Of a stretch of 64,000 bases of DNA, positions 1 through 12,024 are shown one piece after another. The notes under the pieces were generated by a model, which did not search any database, had not been told where the DNA came from, and saw nothing but the letters and a program-made list of their open reading frames with translations. Position 1 is the stretch's first letter; every line of letters starts with the position of its first letter. This DNA comes from Prorocentrum cordatum (taxonomy: Eukaryota; Sar; Dinophyceae; Prorocentrales; Prorocentraceae). A program made the translations under genes and the position numbers. The stretch is from NCBI GenBank assembly GCA_963575745.1, contig CAUYUJ010014325.1, positions 172,501-236,500 of the forward strand. Reading direction: 5' to 3'.

Positions 1-20
1 TTCGAGGCTCGTCGTCACAT

Positions 21-845
21 TTAAGTTGTCGTTGATGTGTTGGGTTTCGTTCGGGGGGGTCCTCGCTTCGAAAATCGCACCGACACGTCGTTACATAATC
101 GGAACACGTGCTTGCAGTGCTTCCACTTAGGGTCAGAAATTGCAGCTTTGTGCTCGCTGTTCTCCCCCGTCGCATTGCGGGGGCGATTGGCTGCAGCAGC
201 CCTCTCAGCAATCTCGGTCACTGCCATTGCTGTCACGGCGCCAGGGATAGGAGGGCGAGTCAACTCCACGTTTGCCTTTTTGATCACAGAGGGTTCATCT
301 CGAGGTAGCGCACCGTCAGGGGGACATCCACCGCGATATCCTTATTCACGTTGGTGCAGGTGAACTTGAAAGTGTCCTGAAAAGTCTGAACGACCATCGT
401 AGCCGCAGTGGCGGCCTTCGCGGACGTCGTAGACACCATCCATGCTGGCTGGAACGCTTCGCACGAGAACGTGCTGTAGTTGTGGCCGTCGATGTAGAGC
501 TGTTCGTTGGCGTACTGGCACACGGGCAGGCCCCCTCTGCTCGGCAAGCGCGCCACCTTTCCAAGGAATGCCACCTGGGCCGCCTGCGTCGCACGCGATG
601 CAACCAGGCGCGGCGGCGACTCTGACGGGCCAGCCTCGATGAATGAGGTGCCCCATTCAGCTGGCGCCCCCTTCCTGGGAGGACTGCGTGCGCAGGTCCT
701 CCACAATGCGTCTCCAACGCTTTGGTGAACAACTCAATCGCGAGAGGAGCGGCTCCGACGTCGACGCTGGTCTTGAACGCGTTGCGAATTTCAGCCAACG
801 TCGAGGGCTTGGCCTGCTCAGCGGCGTCGATGCTTGCGTCGCCAC
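21..845 (-). CDS. Unknown protein, downstream segment continuing past the window edge
   Basis: After the intron the frame reads GGDASIDAAEQAKPSTLAEI then NAFKTSVDVGAAPLAIELF. It becomes ambiguous near 700-715, where two frames look equally coding. The next clear stretch, about 650-284, includes EQLYIDGHNYSTFSCEAF and ends at a TGA at 286-284. A one-base shift there reopens VIKKANVELTRPPIPGA, which runs to about 21. The family is unknown and there are no membrane segments. The repeated single-base frame changes match those in the upstream segments. The 3' end of the gene is probably beyond base 1. Confidence 0.45.
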
Positions 846-1039
846 CTTTGACGAACGATCAACGCGCACCCATGCCCATAGGGGAGACGGAATGAGCTGC
901 GGGCGCGCGTTGTCGGATAAGGGTCCCCGCTCGAGCGGGGGCCTCCTCAGGGGCCCGACAACCCGCGCCCATGCCCAGAGCCAGCCCTTCTCACTCCGAC
1001 CTCCCCATGGGCATGGGTGTGCGTTGTTCGTTCGTCAAC
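846..1039 (-). other. 194-nt intron built as a terminal-inverted-repeat element (introner-like)
   Basis: On the minus strand the exon ends AAGGAAG and the intron starts GTTGACG; it ends CGTCAAAG before GTGGCGAC. Removing 1039-846 joins ...MTKE to GGDASIDAAEQAKPS in frame, replacing the TGA that otherwise ends the upstream ORF at 1035. The intron ends are inverted repeats: about 42 of the outermost 49 bases match (TTGACGAACGA...CACCCATGCCCAT). The arms converge on a perfect palindrome CCCCGCTCGAGCGGGG near 936. AGG is duplicated at both borders (1041-1039 and 847-845), as expected of a target-site duplication that also supplies the AG|G splice context. Confidence 0.75.
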
Positions 1040-3016
1040 CTTCCTTGGTCATGACACTGCAGTCCTCATTGGTTGGCTCAGCGGCCTTGTCGTCGCCATC
1101 CTTCTTGGTCTCGGCACTGGTAACTGTGGCCTCCTGTGCTGGTGTCGTCTCCGAGGCGTCGGCGGGCGCCTCGGCCTCGGCGCTGGTGGCTGCCTCGACG
1201 GATGGCGCCTCGGCGCAGTTGCCCTCGCCGGCTGCGCTGGCTGCCCCGTCGGCGAGAGTTGCCGCGAGGATGTCGTTCCGCACGTTAGCAACTTGGAAGT
1301 CCGTAGTGCTCGACTCACGCAACAGTTCCGGCCAGAACGGCGCCCAAGTGTTGCGGCCCAACATGCAGTCCGACTCCGCGATGGCGTTGGCGTTCGCCAC
1401 CAGGACATCAGTGCTTGCATCCTTCATGAACACGAAGTCGGCCATGGCGCCCAGCATCTCGAACATGTAGGTAGCTCGCATGGCCAAGAAGCGCGTGAGA
1501 TTGATATCAGTGTTGAAGATCCCCAAGGACACGTCGGAAGGAGTCGCACTGGTCTGCCTAACCACTTCGCGGCATAGAAAACCAAAGTCCACGAACTCAG
1601 GGCGAACATGATTGAATATCAAGTCCTTCATCATGCTCAGGGCTTGGCCCATGCTCATGTCGCCGTTCCACCCGAAGATCGTCTTCACCATGTTCTGGAG
1701 TTGCGGGTGGAATCTGCGTGGCTTGGTGAGGTCGGTGTCGTTGATCAGCGTGACCAATTGCATCGTGGCGTCACGATCGGCTTAAAGTTCCGCAGGTGTC
1801 TCTTGCTCCTTGGTTGCGTACGTGGCGGACGCAGATGGCACTGGATGTTCAGCCTGCTCCGCAGTCGCCAGCTGGTCGCAGACAACTGTGGCGATCTTCT
1901 CAGGTGTGACGCCCCATAAGGATGCATCGAGATGGCTTTGATAAAGATGCGAATGATCGCGAGCAGCGTTAGCCCTGAGCTCCTTGCGTAGCACGCTCCA
2001 CTTCTCGATGCATGCGCCGTTCCACTGCGCGGCCCCCCCCCCCCCCCCCCCCCCCCCGCAAACAGGAACGCGAGGCCAATCTTGATCGAGCGCGAGAGCT
2101 CGTCAACGAGGATGAGATTCGACGGGGGCTTCTCCACTGGCCCCCAAATGACCCCGATCATATCGTCGATGAAGTACTTGTCGCGTGATCCATCGCAAAT
2201 GCGCCTCGTCCCCAGGGGCTCGCGCGACTCGCTGCCTGAGGCGCTGCAGGAGGTTCCACTAATCTTCTTGGGTCTCCCCCTGGCCTTGGCCTTGGCATTC
2301 GGCTTCCCGTGGCCGTCCGCGTCTAGCAGAGGCTGAGGGCTCACGGCGTCACCATCGCGAACCTCGGCGTCCTCAGGTACAGCCCCAAGCCGGCATGCAC
2401 TGCGCTTTGTTCCCCTGGATGCCTGGCCTCTCCTTTTGCAAGTGGGGTCGTAGACGACAGGCCCACCCATAGCCGCCATCACCCAGTCCAACTTGATGCG
2501 GGACTTAGCGCCCCAGCAGATCCAGGGCACCTCAAGCTTGGGGTTCGAGCTCGTCTCCGAGTCCATTTCTTCGGAGTCCAGCAAGATCGGCGCGGCGAAC
2601 TTCAGGACCTCTATGACGAGCTTCTCGAAGATGACGGGATCCATCCCGTTCGAGAACTTCTCCACGAGCAGCGACACAATGTCGTGATTGAACCTGCACA
2701 TCGCCTGGTTCTCGATGCGGGGGCCCAAGAAGTTCGACTCCTGCTCCATCATAGATTTGCACTCGTCGCACACACCGAGAGCGTTGGCTATTGCGTTGTA
2801 GAAGGGTTTGCAGTTCTCGAAGTGCTGCCATGGCGTCGATCCGAAGAAGTCATTGTGATTGGCCAGCACGAACTCCTCGCGCTGCTTCTCGCATCGGTGC
2901 GGGCACGTGGACTTTGTGATGGAGTGCTTCTTGCGGCGTGCGTCCCAGTGCTCCTGGATGATTGGGCGCTCGTCGTACAGCTCGATCACTGCGGCCTCCG
3001 ACCCCGCGTGGTGCAT
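1040..3016 (-). CDS. Unknown protein, central segment with AT-hook-like motif; frame broken at poly-C
   Basis: Reads leftward from 3016. It contains a Cys pair (CDEC), a long helical stretch, then a basic region ending ARGRPKK, which matches an AT-hook core and hints at DNA binding (inference). The frame is lost in a run of 25 C at 2033-2057. Beyond it the sensible frame reads GVTPEKIATVVCDQLATAEQ and meets a lone TAA at 1784-1782. It reopens in the same frame with MQLVTLINDTDLTKP and ends in an Ala/Glu-rich tail just before the intron at 1039. The family is not recognised. The several breaks mean a decayed copy or noisy assembly; the intact intron junction downstream argues that it was once a spliced host gene. 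Confidence 0.5.
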
Positions 3017-3047
3017 GTTCGATTGGGCGCGAACCTACTTCAGGACA

Positions 3048-3542
3048 TCAACGGAGTATCGCGATGGAACTCGCATGCGTCGTTGATGCCGTTCTTGTAT
3101 ACCCGCGCGACGTGTTGATTTTTTTTTGGGGGGGGGCCAACTTGCGCGCCGTGTGGGTGGCGCAAACCAGCGTGCCACCGCCGATCATCAGGTCGGCGTC
3201 TCCGTTCGTGTCCCTCACGTGCCACATCTCCCCCCTGAGTGCTGTCATCAGGCCTCGCTTCGTGAACAGCTTGCAGCATCGCGCCGCCGCTGCCTGTTGC
3301 GCGCGCTGGTTGAGCATGCGCCTGCGCACGCGCTTCTCGCCCGTAGCAGAATTCCACAAGTAGAGCTTTGCAGCGGGCGGCCTCGGCAACGCGCACGTCG
3401 CCGCGACGAAGCCCACGCGGGCGGCCCCCTCGAGGCCCTCGAGACGAATGTCGATGGATTCGTTCGGGCCCCAGGTGCCGACCTTCGGCCGCCGCGCTGA
3501 GTCTGGCGAGGCTTCCTGGGGAGATCCGTCGGCGAACGACAT
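3048..3542 (-). CDS. Unknown protein, upstream coding segment of interrupted minus-strand gene
   Basis: Open frame of about 160 codons reading leftward from an ATG at 3542. I do not recognise the family. The protein-like part runs to a T9-G9 homopolymer at 3119-3136, where the frame changes. The frame that continues sensibly past it reads NQHVARVYKNGINDACEF. It then stops, and coding resumes in a third frame at about 3016. Codon use is GC-rich like the downstream segments and the strand is the same, so I infer one gene read through 3542 to 21. The frame change at a homopolymer could be an assembly error or a real lesion. No signal peptide or membrane segment is visible. Confidence 0.45.
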   Translation of the reverse strand: MSFADGSPQEASPDSARRPKVGTWGPNESIDIRLEGLEGAARVGFVAATCALPRPPAAKLYLWNSATGEKRVRRRMLNQRAQQAAAARCCKLFTKRGLMTALRGEMWHVRDTNGDADLMIGGGTLVCATHTARKLAPPQKKINTSRGYTRTASTTHASSIAILR

Positions 3543-4906
<1,364 letters not shown>

Positions 4907-7900
4907 TGGTGTCGGGCTCGGAGCTGGAGGCACGTCTTTCAGTGTACCGCAGACGCCATTGTTCATATCCACGGACAGCCAACTGTATCCGACGGGGACG
5001 GCCACGACTTACTTGTTCCATCCTCTTCTTTCTGATCTTTTGTGGCCGGTTTACGGTTGGCTTCGGGGCTTCCATACAAGATCGAGCTGATGATGTTATT
5101 AGCAGGTATATAAGGTCCAGCCCCGACTTCCCACAGTTGCGACGACCTGCTCTTGCATCCTCAGCCTATGCTGTCGTAAACGGGCTTTGTAGTTGGACAG
5201 ATGACTTACCATTTGATTTTGATTTTATCTCAGGTCCGAATGCACGGTCTCTTCAGCGGCTACTGAAGGCAGCATTGTGGCAGATTCTCGTTCCTGTTCC
5301 GTCAGAGACGTTCATCCTGGCACTTGCGCAATTTCAACAACACCTGACTAAGCTGCTCGAAGTACCTAGTGCGAATTTACCTCCAGATGTACAACACATT
5401 GCAGTGACGGTTTCCATAGCTTTATCAATTTGCAGATTGCGAGCTATGTGGACTGGAGGTCGTAGGCTTCAACAGCGTGCAGTTCGTTTCTCTCGAGGCC
5501 TCCCGACTCATCTTTGGGATGCCTTGCAACGACCAGGAGCTGCTAATATTTTATACACTCTGGAGTTGGTTCGTTTCATGCAGGTCCAAGGGCAATGTAT
5601 CTCGGGCAAATGGGATATCAAAAACAGAGGTCTAAGCTTTGTTTACCTTTTGGGCTCCAGGGCCCTCTATATCGGGCAGGGCGTCTGCATACGCACTGGT
5701 ACTTGTAGCGGAGTCTCTGGGAGATATCGGGAACATCTACGTGGTCTCTATAGGGTCTCCGTGGGCCTCCCTACTCCAGATACTGCTCGATATCGAAAGT
5801 TACTACTTGGTAGTGCAGATAGGCTGTTTTTTCTTGTGCTGACCACGGCTCCGAGTTCTCGCATCAAGGCTGTGGAGTCCGCGCGCATTCAGTTCTGCCA
5901 GCCCGAGGCCAATGGTTTCGGATCTAGCAAGCTTGTTGGCCGTGCACATGCGCATCTTCAGGCTCATAGGCGTCGTCGAAATCGTCGTGCACGTCGGCAC
6001 CCAGGGGATCGAGAGGACAGCCTCAGAGAGGCACAACTGTGGAGGGACGATCGGATGGATAGGCTCGTGACTCGCTCCATGGGCTTTGAGAGGTATCTTG
6101 CTGCACGTAGATTTTGGCAAGGTATTCTGCGTCGTCCTTTCCCCCTCACCTACGACCACTTCCTCGCGCGGCATGTGCAACGTACGCGCGAGTTCGGGCC
6201 GCTGGATGTGTACAGTGGCTCTCCATTGCTGTTCCTCAGATGGGTGGCCTTAAGGCCGAATGAGATTATATGGCAGCGTTTCCTACGAGGGCAACAAGAA
6301 TATGATCGATTGTATCTTATTTGGCAGCTTACAGCTATTCTACCTCACTACCAAGATAGATTACGAGTTCAGGGATGTTTGGGGGAATTTCTAAAAATGG
6401 TTGGATATCCTAGGCCAAGCCCTACACATATTACAGTATCTAGCCAGAATGAGGTGTTTCGTGTTCGTAGATGGCTCCAGAAGGTCTTCAAGGACATCCA
6501 GGGTACCCGGCCTTTTTGGGCCCAAATCTGCAAACATCAACTTTCCATTTCAGTGGCTTTCCCTCAGACGTTACGGCAAAAGTATAGTTCCATTTCCAGG
6601 AGTCTTCAGGACCTCAGTTTGGAAGGTATTAGTGAGTTACCAGATTGGGTTTTTCAGGAGGCTGCCCTAGGTTCGGATATGATTCGATGTGACTTTAATG
6701 GTCGAGTTCCATACCCTGAGTTGCCAGCAGAGGAAGCGGTACAGGTGACCCGCTCAGCGTGTGCACGGTGGCTTTCTTCTCAGGCAATCGATCTTGAGTT
6801 GCTACAACATCTCCAACTTCCTCCATGTCCTGAACCTCCTCCTCCAACCTTATCAGTACGAGCCTGCCAGCAGATGTGTCAGGAGCTGGCAGAATCGGGC
6901 AACACACTCACGGCCACAGTTGAGGATAAGGATCCCAACACGCTTTGGTTTGTTGCCCCGTGGGCCATGCTACTTCGTTGGCTAGCTGTTCTGGCACGGG
7001 CTCCGTCTCGGTGGTCTCTCTCAGCGTCTCCAGTCAGTCATATCGTGGATTGGTATCGGTTATGTTTCGACGCGTCGGTCCCGAAGTCCCTACTAAAACG
7101 GGGAGAAAGCGCCATATCCCAAAGGAACATCCCGTACGCCTACCCCACGGTCAAACTAAAATGCTGGGATCCCTCACCCACGTGCCCACCCCAAGGTCGT
7201 CATCGCTGTTCGAAGGCTTCGCACTCCTGTGTTCGAAACATTTGCAGCTTCGCGAAGTTCCCTGGGCGTGGTTTGTTTCGGTGTATGGGCAGGGCTATCA
7301 AATATCTGGTCGACGTCGTCACTCCTGGTTGGTCTTTTCGGGATCTGGATTCTGCCCTGGACGAGATCACTTCGGAGTTGACCCTTCTGGAGGCCCCTAC
7401 GTCGTATAGGTGTACTCGGTGCAATGAGATCATGCATGTTCCTGGTGTGTGTGTCGCAGATGCAGGCCAAGCGTACGAGGCCATCCGATTGGAGCGCATC
7501 TGGCGATCTATTGATAACCTTTTCAAGCGTGTAAGGCAACGTATCCCTCACCGCTGCATTTCAGTGCTGAAGTCTCGCCGTTCACATGTCTTCCCAGGTG
7601 GCACCATTGTGACGAAGTTTTGGGATCGGACTGTGTTCACCATGTCAAGTTTGCGTCGAGCTCTTACAGGCTTTATGGGCTTTCGCTTTTTCCTGTGTGC
7701 AGGGTTCTGTCTCACGCAGCTGCAGGGCATCCCGATTGGCGGGCCATTGAGCCCGATCATCTTGCATATAGTGCTCTCGGAATGCGAGTACCTGTCTGAT
7801 GCTGTGTGGAAAAACCGACAACGCAGGATGTTATGCAAGCGGTATGTGGATGATCTCCTTCTCCTGTCCTATACTACATGTCATAAGTGTCTACACCTAC

Positions 7901-9501
7901 ACGTACAAGATGTATATGGAAAAACAGTAGTATTCGACGTGGTTAGTACACAATATATTTTACACGGCACTGTTATCTTTCCCTATTTGGAAATGGAACT
8001 CCATGTGGCTTTTAATCGGGTTTTGGTCTACTGTGTTCACAAGAATGAAGCTTACGCGCTTACAGGGGATGTATCACGTAGGGCCAAACACAGCATACCA
8101 CCATATATGGGTTCTCTGAATCGACGACAAGTTTTACAACATCGTAGTGAACTAAAAGGACGTCTACGGCGTTGGGAACGTTTGGGCCTAACCCAGGAGA
8201 ACCTTATCCTTTTGTATTGCGTGGATGTCCTGGTCTACCTTCGTCTTGGGTATCCGTGCTCTCTGATCAAGAAGATATGGTCCATGGTTCTCCCCCCAGG
8301 GCCCCGCTATAGTCTCCTGTGGCTTTGTGTCCAACTTACGTTCCAAACTTGTTCTCATCTTCTGGCGCCTCCCTTGTCCGCTGCAGCCGCTTTCACGGCC
8401 ACAAGCGAGATTGTGCGAGCCCGTCGTGCCGACACCGCTCCATCCTCACCTACGCCAGCACCTCCAGCCATGGGCGGTCAGAACTGGCCCAAGGGTGGAA
8501 AAGGTGGCAGGTCTTGGGGATACGGCAATTTCAGTGGCGGCGGCAAGGGACAGTTCGGAGGTATGGCTTCTCAATGGCAGAGTATGATGGCGGAAATGCA
8601 AGCCATGGGTCAGATGAGCCAGCTGTCGCAGTTGTTGGTCCAGCAGAATGCAGCCGCCCCGACTCCTGCGGGCACGGCATCTGCCGCACCAGCGAGCCAG
8701 GCTCCGACGACCGAGGCAGCTACCGACCTTGTGCAGGCAGTCACTCAGCTTTTGGAGAATCGGTCTAACAAGAGCCCGACCGACACGCGCCTCACCAACA
8801 CCATCAAGCGTCTCCATGAGTTGATGGGCAATTCTACCAGCGACGAGCCTTTCGACCTCGAGAATCACCCGGCCTTCAAGAAGCTGCGTGCCGAGTTTTC
8901 AGGTTTATCTGACACGGTCAGCGCTCAGGGTAAGCAGCTTGGAGGGCTTCAGAGGACGGCAGAAGAGACCCAGAGCACCATCAAAGACATGTTCGCGGAG
9001 TTCAGGGCCTTCATCAGCACGCCTAACCCCTGGCATACAGGAAAAGGTGGCCGCCCATCTGAGGTTCCGCCAACAGTCCTTCCAGGACCACGGGAACCCA
9101 CGATCGAGCTCCCTCTGTTCAACAAGGAGATCTCCAAGAGCCTCCACGAGTCCGGCCTCGCGACCTTCGGGATCGGCCTTGAGAGGGCCTCGGCGGTGGA
9201 GCTCGCTCAGGCGGTGGCGGATGCGTCCGATAAGCTGCCCTTTGCGGAGTGGTGGAGCGCTCTCCAGAAGAATAAGTCGCTCCCGCAGTGGAAGACGAAG
9301 TTAGTGTCCCTTGGCGCCAACGAGACCGACATCAAAAACCTTGGGATGAAGCAGATTGGCGAATTCATGTTCAGTCGCATTACGGAGGAAGGCTCGGTGG
9401 CCGACCAGAGTCTCCAGACCATCACGATTCCGTGAGATCGCAAGTTGCCGCCGAGTGCTGCCGACTACCATCCATGGTTTTCGTGGCAGTGCCTTGGACG
9501 T

Positions 9502-9801
9502 ATGATGCAATGCATGGCAGCTTTACTGATGTTGTGGTGTGGTCTGCAGTGTGCCTACCTTGTTCTCGACACCCGTTATGCTTTAGAGTACGCTCTAGAA
9601 CAGATGTGCATGAAGCTGTTGACACTTGTACCTTTTGCGGCTTGTAAGTGGCTTACTGGCAGTCTCCTTCAAGGGCATGCTGGATCGTTCTCTTCTGTTG
9701 CAAAGCATGGTTTCAGCTTTTCGGCACTTGCCAAAGATCCCTCGGCGGTCATGGGAATAATGACTACGATGAGCGGGCTTGTGACGTGGTTCATGGGCTA
9801 G
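9502..9801 (+). CDS. Small hydrophobic ORF downstream of RT
   Basis: 99 codons from an ATG 67 bases after the RT stop. It has two hydrophobic stretches (near MAALLMLWCGLQCAYLVL and at the C-terminus GIMTTMSGLVTWFMG), so it could be a small membrane protein. Not recognised. It lies inside the retroelement between the large ORF and the right repeat, and could equally be 3' UTR. Confidence 0.3.
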   Translation: MMQCMAALLMLWCGLQCAYLVLDTRYALEYALEQMCMKLLTLVPFAACKWLTGSLLQGHAGSFSSVAKHGFSFSALAKDPSAVMGIMTTMSGLVTWFMG

Positions 9802-9994
9802 AAGTTTTCAAAGGACAGCATCTTTAGCCAAGATCAGGAGCGAGATTGACAATCTTTCTTGGTGGGCCAGCCGACTGTGGCAGCAATACGGTGACACTTG
9901 GGACTTCTGATCTGTCGTGAAGCCCTCAGTTGAATTTCTGTTGCCTTGTACAGGCTTTCCCACCCTTCTTTGGGAGGCTGTGTGTGTGTGTGTG

Positions 9995-10671
9995 TTTGTT
10001 TCACTTCATCCTAACATTGCTGATTGCATTCTTCAGGTTCTGTATTCTACGAATGTTGTATATTCCAGTCTGCAGTTTAGGGGCTGCACACGGGCTCAGA
10101 TACACTTTTCGGGTGTAGTTTCAGATTGCTGATGTATGTTTGTCGGCGCCAACCAAGTCCTCCTAGGAAATAGTTGCACTCACATAGTTCTGCTCAGCTG
10201 CGGTTTCAGATTGCTCTGAGAATGTAGTTGCATGCACACACATACTTGCCCTCGCAATAACAATATATCTGATTGTATGCACGTCGTTTTCGCTCTCGCC
10301 GTTTTGTCTCAAAACGTTTCTTGGCCAGCTGTCTGGCGCCTTGCACAGGGCAAGGCCAGCGTCGCCTAGGCAGCAGCTGATGTTCAAAGACATGACACGC
10401 TAATCAGGCCAGACAGGAAAAACATTATCACGATAATGATGTTGTGAATTGTGACTTCAGCAGATTGGTCTTTTGTATCTGGACTCCATGTCTTACGACG
10501 CTGCCGCGATATCTTGGGCTAAGTTCTTTGGGCTTTATCTTGGATGTCTTGGGTGGCTTCAATGGGCCTTGCAGGGCTTCCTAAGGCGCCCTTTGAGGAC
10601 TTTGGGGAGACCTACGGGGACCAGGGCACGGAGTTCAAGAGCTAAGATTACTTCTCTTCCCTTCAGTGTGT
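9995..10671 (+). repeat. Right direct repeat (pseudo-LTR) of Penelope-like element
   Basis: Matches 4230-4906. It is preceded by a short (TG)8 and breaks off exactly where the element reads CAGTGTGT, continuing as pure (GT)n. It carries the first 61 codons of the large ORF, so a truncated N-terminus reads into the microsatellite. Confidence 0.9.
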
Positions 10672-10693
10672 GTGTGTGTGTGTGTGTGTGCGC

Positions 10694-10728
<35 letters not shown>

Positions 10729-10821
10729 TGTGTGTGTGTGTGTGTGTGCGTTTTGGGGGGCGGGGGGGGGGGGGGGGGGGGGTTCGGGGGCGGCGGGGGG
10801 GGGGGGGGGGAGGGGGGTCGC
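10666..10821. repeat. (GT)n plus poly-G tract between two retroelements
   Basis: GT repeats with a few CG/CT variants to 10748, then G-rich sequence to the start of the copia LTR at 10822. Confidence 0.9.
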
Positions 10822-11071
10822 TGTGAAAGTTATATTAGCAAGGATGTGAGTTATAGGATGATGTTTAGAAGTTTCTATGTTATTGCTCTCGCTCGCTCAT
10901 GCTTGCACTCTCTTGTTCGCCGCTGCCATTTGTGGCTTGGGCCCGCCCAGCTGAGGCGGGAGGGTGGGCGCGCCTATCGAGCGCTGAGTTTGATTCGGTA
11001 TAATATATCCTATCATCTGCCTGTTTCTTCTGGCATCAAGAGGTTGTGGGTGGAGAGATCTGGATCATTAT
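10822..11071 (+). repeat. 5' LTR of copia element
   Basis: Starts TGTGAAAG and ends GGATCATTAT. It contains a hairpin CCCGCC-CAGCTGA-GGCGGG and an AT-rich GGTATAATATATCC, both shared with the 3' LTR. Confidence 0.85.
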
Positions 11072-11077
11072 CTCCTC

Positions 11078-11090
11078 TGGTAGCGTGAGC
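11078..11090 (+). other. Candidate primer-binding site
   Basis: TGGTAGCGTGAGC six bases after the LTR. The TGG start and its resemblance to the initiator-Met PBS of plant copia elements suggest pairing with a tRNA 3' end ...GCTACCA. Confidence 0.45.
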
Positions 11091-11142
11091 TGAATCGGTC
11101 CACGGTGCGAGGATTTCATGCAGAGTGGCCGTGCAGACATAT

Positions 11143-12024
11143 ATGCTGGCGCTCGCTTACTTCCTCGCGGTGCTTAACCGCTGCGCTCAACAACAGATCG
11201 CGGTGATCGACAACACGCTCAAACTCATTACCTACAACAGCTTGGGCGAGGATCGTTGCATCAACAGCACCCCGGGCGAGCAGCAGAAGCACGGCAGCAA
11301 CGATCTAGACAGCTACTACATGGGAGATAATCTCAGCGGCATCACAGTGATCAAGATGACGCCCAGGCAGCAGCGGCAGTTCAACGACGGCCCCCTCTTC
11401 ATTGACAAGGAGGGCGTGGCACGCTGCAACGGCGACCCATCCTGCGGGGGGGAGTTCGAGGAGCGCGCAATACTCGGCTACCACGCGAGCGAGGAGGAAA
11501 TCAAGCAGCTCTACGCGATCAAGCTCAAGAATTCTCTGAATGGACGAGCGTGGGCACTCACGCGAAAGAAGGCTGAGATCAGTACGCAGGCCGTGTTGGA
11601 CGAAGCAGGTAATGACCCACTTGCTGCAGTCAAATTGGTGGTAACTACAGTGCGACAAGCGTGTGAAAGGATCGCGCCACTACAGAAGCAGCAAGCGTTC
11701 GAGGAGTATTTCTTCCGAGGCTTTCGCAATCGAACAGAGTCTGTGCAGGACTACATATCGAGGCGAGAGACAGAGTACGAGCGGCTCAAGTCACTTTCAA
11801 CGAACACGACAGTCAGCGAGGACCTACGGACATACTTTTTATTGAAACTAGCGAACATCAGCATGCAAGAGCACAAGGCAATCCTTGGCCAATGCAACAA
11901 CGAATGCATCTGGGACGGCGTTGCGGCAGCCGTGCTGATACAGCTGGACAGCACAGGCCGTGATGATCGTGGACATGGGCGATGCGGAGCCTACCCGGTG
12001 GACTACGACGACGAAGAGGAATAA
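11143..12024 (+). CDS. Copia Gag-like protein
   Basis: The open frame contains a helical gag core from about 11480, with segments such as LNGRAWALTRKKAEI, RTESVQDYISRRETEYERL and EDLRTYFLLKLANIS, which have the look of the copia gag fold. The first ATG is 11143; a later ATG at 11320 (MGDNLSGITVIKMTPRQQRQ) may be the true start because the first 60 codons are hydrophobic and atypical. It ends at TAA 12022-12024, after which the same frame stays open into the nucleocapsid zinc knuckle and protease. The stop may be a mutation or a gag/pol control point. Confidence 0.65.
   Translation: MLALAYFLAVLNRCAQQQIAVIDNTLKLITYNSLGEDRCINSTPGEQQKHGSNDLDSYYMGDNLSGITVIKMTPRQQRQFNDGPLFIDKEGVARCNGDPSCGGEFEERAILGYHASEEEIKQLYAIKLKNSLNGRAWALTRKKAEISTQAVLDEAGNDPLAAVKLVVTTVRQACERIAPLQKQQAFEEYFFRGFRNRTESVQDYISRRETEYERLKSLSTNTTVSEDLRTYFLLKLANISMQEHKAILGQCNNECIWDGVAAAVLIQLDSTGRDDRGHGRCGAYPVDYDDEEE

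Noticed and set aside
2535-2560. tRNA B-box-like GGTTCGAGCTC
   Set aside because: It lies in coding sequence; no A box or acceptor stem.
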